Assembly (NCBI GenBank): GCA_000998025.1 | Contig: LCJG01000053.1 | Location: 1-7,157, forward strand | Direction: 5' to 3' | Length of the DNA: 7,157 nt | Source of the DNA: Candidatus Collierbacteria bacterium GW2011_GWB1_44_6 | GTDB lineage: Bacteria > Patescibacteriota > Microgenomatia > UBA1400 > MFAQ01 | In this document: positions 4,762 through 7,157 of the stretch, piece by piece | Position numbering within the stretch: position 1 is the stretch's first letter | How the letters are laid out: the number at the start of each line of letters is the position of its first letter | Program-made: the position numbers and the translations under genes | Notes under the pieces: generated by a model | The model's input: the letters and a program-made list of their open reading frames with translations, nothing else | Database searches by the model: none | Told to the model about the DNA's origin: nothing

Positions 4762-5751
4762 ATGGCTACAAAAGCTAAGAAAGAAGTTGCGGCGACAACT
4801 AAAAAAGACGCCAAAAAGGTAATAAAAAAAGTTGAGGTTAAAGAACCTAAGGCTAAAGCTCCGAAGAAAGAAGCGGTGAAGAAGGAGCCGAAGACTGTAA
4901 AAGCAGTTCCGGTGAAAGAAGTTTCCAAGAAGGTTGTGGTAAAGAAAACCCCGAAAGTGGTTGAGAAGGCCGAAGTTGCCACTTCTCTGGAAGTGAGTAG
5001 CGAAGCAGAAACTCCCAAAGCTGAGAAAGTTGTCAAGAAAGAAGTGTCCAAATCAGCCACGACGGTGGAAGAGCTTTTTGAGGCCGGTGCCCACTTTGGT
5101 CATGTAGTCAAAAAATGGAACCCCAAAATGAAGAAATACCTTTGGGGAGCCATGAATGGTATTCATATTTTTGATCTAGAACAGACCGTATCGGGGCTAA
5201 ATGAGGCGACCAAAGCCCTGACCGAGCTGGCCGGCAGTGGCAAGAGAGTGGTTCTGGTAGGTACCAAGAGACAAGTCCGGCAGATGGTAGAGGAAGAAGC
5301 CAAGCGGCTTAATATTCCCTACATTACCCAGCGCTGGATTGGTGGTCTAATTACCAACTGGAAACAGGTAAAACAAACCATTGACAGACTCAATTCTCAG
5401 AAATTAAAGAGAGAGACGGGTCAGCTCAAGAAATATACCAAGAAGGAACAGGTTCTTTTTGACAAGGAGATTGCCAGACTCGAAAGAATTATTGGCGGTA
5501 TCTCGGCTCTCAAAGAGGCCCCCGAGGTAGTGGTAGTCTTTGATACTCATAAAGAAAAATTGGCCGTCAAAGAGGCCAGTAGCCGAAATATTACGGTGGT
5601 CGGTATTGTGGATTCAAATGCCAATCCTGATCTGGTGGACTATATAGTGCCCATGAACGATGACTCAGCCAAGGGTTTGGAGATTGTGGTCAGAGTTTTT
5701 GGACATGCGATAGAGAATGGATTGAAGTCGAGAAAGGAAGTTAGTAAATAA
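4762..5751 (+). CDS. rpsB: small ribosomal subunit protein S2 with a Lys-rich N-terminal extension
   Basis: S2 sits on the head/platform side of the 30S subunit and is added late in its assembly. The normal core starts at about residue 101: VEELFEAGAHFGHVVKKWNPKM (102-123), RWIGGLITNW (191-200), a DTHKEKLAVKEA block (261-272), GIVDSNANPDLVDY (281-294) and NDDSAKGLEIVV (299-310) are all family signatures. The core is of usual length and ends soon after the last helix. Residues 1-98 are extra: about 30 Lys, many Val, Ala, Glu and Pro, and no aromatic residue, Arg or Gly, so it is probably disordered and RNA-binding. A GTG at 5044 could start a normal-length S2, but the promoter and leader sit ahead of 4762 and the arm is clearly protein-like. 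It is followed 9 nt later by tsf. Confidence 0.95.
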   Translation: MATKAKKEVAATTKKDAKKVIKKVEVKEPKAKAPKKEAVKKEPKTVKAVPVKEVSKKVVVKKTPKVVEKAEVATSLEVSSEAETPKAEKVVKKEVSKSATTVEELFEAGAHFGHVVKKWNPKMKKYLWGAMNGIHIFDLEQTVSGLNEATKALTELAGSGKRVVLVGTKRQVRQMVEEEAKRLNIPYITQRWIGGLITNWKQVKQTIDRLNSQKLKRETGQLKKYTKKEQVLFDKEIARLERIIGGISALKEAPEVVVVFDTHKEKLAVKEASSRNITVVGIVDSNANPDLVDYIVPMNDDSAKGLEIVVRVFGHAIENGLKSRKEVSK

Positions 5752-5760
5752 TTAAAGAAT

Positions 5761-6213
5761 ATGATGGACAAGATAAAAGAACTAAGAGTAAACACCGGCG
5801 CTGGGGTAATGGACGCCAAGAAAGCCTTGGAGGAAGCCGGTGGCGACATGAACAAAGCCGCTGAGATTATTCGGGCAAAGGGTCTGGCTAAAGCTGAAAG
5901 TAAATCAAACCGAGAAGTAAACAGTGGAAAAGTGTACTGCTATACACACGGTGGGGGAACTTCGGCATCCATGGTAGAAGTGGCCTGCGAAACAGATTTT
6001 GTGGCCAAGACGCCGGAGTTTGAGACACTCTGCAAAGAAATTACTTTGCAGATCGTTTCTATGAATCCTGAAAGCGTTGAGGTTCTTCTGAAACAAGAAT
6101 ACATCCGCGACGGTGGTAAAACTATCGAAGAACTGGTTAAGGAACTTATCAGTAAGACAGGCGAGAATATCCAGATCGTTAGGTTTGCCCGGTTCAAACT
6201 TGGAGAGGAATAA
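5761..6213 (+). CDS. tsf: translation elongation factor Ts, shortened form
   Basis: EF-Ts removes GDP from EF-Tu in the cytoplasm. The N-terminal UBA-like domain (residues 1-45) is normal: IKELRVNTGAGVMDAKKALEEAGGDMNKA. The core contains the CETDFV motif (76-81), whose Asp-Phe pair (D79, F80) contacts EF-Tu in known structures, and the end KTIEELVKELISKTGENIQIVRFARFKLGE (120-149) is the typical C-terminal core half. At 150 residues it is much shorter than E. coli EF-Ts (about 280) or the Thermus-type form (about 200). The stretch between AMNP-like VSMNPESV (99-106) and YIRDGGKT, which usually includes the EGRLxKFYEE segment, is missing, without a frame break. ATG 5761 is followed directly by ATG 5764; either could be used. 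Translation is probably coupled to rpsB, since no good Shine-Dalgarno is close. Confidence 0.95.
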   Translation: MMDKIKELRVNTGAGVMDAKKALEEAGGDMNKAAEIIRAKGLAKAESKSNREVNSGKVYCYTHGGGTSASMVEVACETDFVAKTPEFETLCKEITLQIVSMNPESVEVLLKQEYIRDGGKTIEELVKELISKTGENIQIVRFARFKLGEE

Positions 6214-6222
6214 GGCCAAAAA

Positions 6223-6246
6223 AATCCCGATTAAAAAACCGGGATT
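6223..6246 (-). terminator. intrinsic terminator of the 76-residue membrane protein gene, shared hairpin after tsf
   Basis: A 7-bp stem (AATCCCG with CGGGATT) closes a 10-base loop. On the minus strand it runs into five further T; on the plus strand CCGTCG follows, so it terminates best in the minus direction. It begins 9 nt after the tsf stop and may also protect or slow that transcript. Confidence 0.75.
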
Positions 6247-6260
6247 CCGTCGAGAGTTGA

Positions 6261-6491
6261 TTATGCTTTGTTCGCGTTGTGTTCTCTGCGCCAGTAAGAA
6301 TGCATGAAGAGAATGCCGACGAACCACAATCTGGCGAGGAAATAGTAACCGACCATGATGTCTAGCAGCATCGTGGTGACCATAATGGCAATGAATGCGA
6401 TTCGTTTGACTTGAATGTTTTTTACCAGAAGATGAGTGGTAAGAAATCCGATCGCAATGAAAACGAGAATGAATATTCTGATGGTTTCCAA
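6261..6491 (-). CDS. small integral membrane protein, 76 residues, TTG start
   Basis: No family is recognised. The product has a first hydrophobic helix (TIRIFILVFIAIGFLTTHLLV), a short basic loop (KNIQVKR), and a second and possibly third hydrophobic stretch (IAFIAIMVTTMLLDIMVGYYFLARLWFVGILFMH), then a polar basic tail (SYWRREHNANKA). The start is TTG at 6491: no ATG is in frame upstream, and AGAGG (6504-6500) lies 8 nt before it. A full promoter (6540-6568) and a terminator at 6223 complete an independent transcription unit, convergent with tsf. The function is unknown; the two-helix architecture is common among small CPR membrane proteins, which says little. Confidence 0.78.
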   Translation of the reverse strand: METIRIFILVFIAIGFLTTHLLVKNIQVKRIAFIAIMVTTMLLDIMVGYYFLARLWFVGILFMHSYWRREHNANKA

Positions 6492-6539
6492 ATTTGTGTC
6501 CTCTTTCTCATGAATTCGTGTGAACGTGCTCTTGAGCCT

Positions 6540-6568
6540 ATAATAACACAGTTGAGAGAGGAATTCAA
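6540..6568 (-). promoter_or_regulatory. promoter of the 76-residue membrane protein gene
   Basis: On the minus strand TTGAAT (6568-6563), a 17-nt spacer and TATTAT (6545-6540), with TGT directly before it, form a complete extended promoter. Transcription should start near 6533. A 6-bp inverted repeat (6550-6570) overlaps the -35 region. Confidence 0.7.
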
Positions 6569-6570
6569 CT
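6550..6570. repeat. inverted repeat AGTTGA-9-TCAACT over a promoter -35
   Basis: AGTTGA (6550-6555) and TCAACT (6565-6570) are perfect inverted copies separated by 9 nt. The right arm covers most of the -35 box of the minus-strand promoter. This is the right size and place for a dimeric repressor site, but it may be chance. Confidence 0.35.
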
Positions 6571-6624
6571 CATAAGGTTTTAACTTTTCAATACCCCTCC
6601 AGGGTGTTTAAGGTTTACGGCCTA

Positions 6625-6630
6625 TATAAT
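6625..6630 (+). promoter_or_regulatory. candidate -10 for the 136-residue gene
   Basis: A perfect TATAAT lies 40 nt before the ATG at 6671. No clear -35 or TGn extension accompanies it, so this is tentative. Confidence 0.4.
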
Positions 6631-6670
6631 TACTTAGCGAAAAGTGATTGTTTGTGGTAAATTTAGGGAT

Positions 6671-7081
6671 ATGGAAACTGTACCATCAAGTAAGAGGCTA
6701 ATCTTGGAAGATCCGAAAGAAGGAGAAACTGAGCAAGAAGCTTATCGACGAAGGTTAATGAACTCATTCAAAACAGGAGCAAATATTGAAACTCAAAAAC
6801 TCGAAGAAGAACAAGAGGCCAGAAGAAGAAAGGCTCTGCAAAAGGTTGAGCAGGGCGAAAGCGGTGGAGAATTATATTTTGAGGGTCAACTCGTGGAAGA
6901 TGGCGTGCTTGAACGACAAAAATATAGAAAAGAAGCTGTACAAAGCCCCACGGGAGTCCCGGGTGAAAGAACCCGAGGTCTAAAGCCTTTACGCCCAGAG
7001 CAGTCGGCGAGTAATTTAGAATACGACCAGGAGTTGCAAAAATGGTACAGGATGGTAAAGGGTCAACGGAAATATGAATAA
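6671..7081 (+). CDS. uncharacterised highly charged, probably helical protein, 136 residues
   Basis: No family is recognised. The product is rich in Glu, Arg, Lys and Gln, with a long likely helix or coiled coil (ETEQEAYRRRLMNSF, then IETQKLEEEQEARRRKALQKVE), a Gly-rich break (GESGGELYFEGQLVEDG), a Pro/Arg linker (SPTGVPGERTRGLKPLRPEQ) and a short aromatic C terminus (QELQKWYRMVKGQRKYE). There is no membrane segment or Cys. The ATG at 6671 is preferred: TAGGGA sits just before it. An in-frame GTG at 6644 would add nine residues but lies very close to the expected transcript start. It may be co-transcribed with the next gene, which begins 25 nt after its stop. Confidence 0.65.
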   Translation: METVPSSKRLILEDPKEGETEQEAYRRRLMNSFKTGANIETQKLEEEQEARRRKALQKVEQGESGGELYFEGQLVEDGVLERQKYRKEAVQSPTGVPGERTRGLKPLRPEQSASNLEYDQELQKWYRMVKGQRKYE

Positions 7082-7089
7082 ATCATAGA

Positions 7090-7098
7090 TGTTAGAAT
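7090..7098 (+). promoter_or_regulatory. extended -10 element just before the last gene
   Basis: TGTTAGAAT is a TGn-extended -10. Only 8 nt separate it from the ATG at 7107, so a transcript from it would be leaderless. No -35 is visible. Confidence 0.4.
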
Positions 7099-7106
7099 AA
7101 AAATAT

Positions 7107-7157
7107 ATGTTAGAACATGAATTGATTCAGTTACTTAGGCAGAAGTTTGCTAAGGTT
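7107..7157 (+). CDS. start of an unidentified gene, cut by the right edge
   Basis: An ATG opens a frame that stays open to the window end, giving MLEHELIQLLRQKFAKV, an amphipathic, probably helical N terminus. Seventeen residues are too few to name a family. No Shine-Dalgarno lies upstream; the extended -10 at 7090-7098 or read-through from the previous gene would drive it. The start is plausible, not proven. Confidence 0.45.
   Translation, partial: MLEHELIQLLRQKFAKV

Noticed and set aside
4701..5060. 119-residue Phe/Thr-rich minus-strand frame opposite the S2 arm
   Set aside because: It is the expected complement of a Lys/Ala/Val-rich coding stretch (AAA/AAG to TTT/CTT) and looks membrane-like only for that reason.
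5905..6327. Minus-strand frames of 140 and 85 residues opposite tsf
   Set aside because: Antisense to conserved EF-Ts and they cross the terminator hairpin at 6223-6246.
6590..6606. ACCC-CTCCA-GGGT hairpin near 6592
   Set aside because: Only a 4-bp stem, no T run; too weak to call a terminator.
1..7157. CRISPR array, tRNA, rRNA, insertion sequence or defence system
   Set aside because: I saw no spaced direct repeats, transposase motifs, terminal repeats, tRNA-like cloverleaf or nuclease/helicase cluster anywhere in the window.

Overview
The window looks like a piece of a small, streamlined bacterial genome, most likely Patescibacteria/CPR and perhaps a Microgenomates-type lineage. This is inferred from style, not from a marker search. 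Genes are short and mostly in one- or two-gene units. Standard house-keeping proteins are trimmed (a 150-residue EF-Ts, a 254-residue FolD) or decorated (ribosomal protein S2 with a Lys-rich N-terminal arm). Many tiny unrecognised proteins lie between them. TGA, TAG and TAA all act as stops, so the code appears standard.

Layout. 1-692: the 3' half of an NRAMP-family metal transporter, cut by the left edge, ending at a bidirectional hairpin terminator. 691-950 (minus): a small convergent gene whose start is unclear; a TTG start or a -1 frameshift at A AAA AAC are the options. 1019-1724 (plus): a 70-residue unknown protein followed 2 nt later by a thymidylate kinase gene broken by an internal deletion plus frame change. 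1790-3085: an extended -10 promoter, a strong ribosome site, a 405-residue membrane protein with two zinc-finger-like motifs in front of its single membrane segment and a Cys-rich outer domain, then a terminator. 3148-3967: folD with a good promoter so close to its ATG that the message is probably leaderless. 3982-4354 (minus): a 103-residue unknown gene with terminator, Shine-Dalgarno site and promoter. 4384-4638 (minus): a 43-residue membrane protein gene with its own promoter, ribosome site and terminator. 4656-6213 (plus): the rpsB-tsf translation operon, with a promoter back-to-back to the preceding one and a short structured leader. 6223-6568 (minus): a 76-residue two-helix membrane protein with a TTG start, terminator and promoter. 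6625-7081 (plus): a 136-residue charged, probably helical protein. 7090-7157: a promoter-like element and the first 17 codons of another gene cut by the right edge.

How it fits together. The only clear functional unit is rpsB-tsf (ribosome assembly and EF-Tu recycling). folD (one-carbon folate cycle) would supply the thymidylate that Tmk phosphorylates, but the tmk copy here lacks its DR(Y/H) segment and should not be active as read. The small genes carry individually convincing expression signals, so they are likely real, but I cannot assign functions to them. I do not see a mobile element, CRISPR array, tRNA, rRNA or defence system. The most interesting points are the broken tmk, the slippery-site gene at 691-950, the S2 arm, the zinc-finger membrane protein and the tiny membrane protein.
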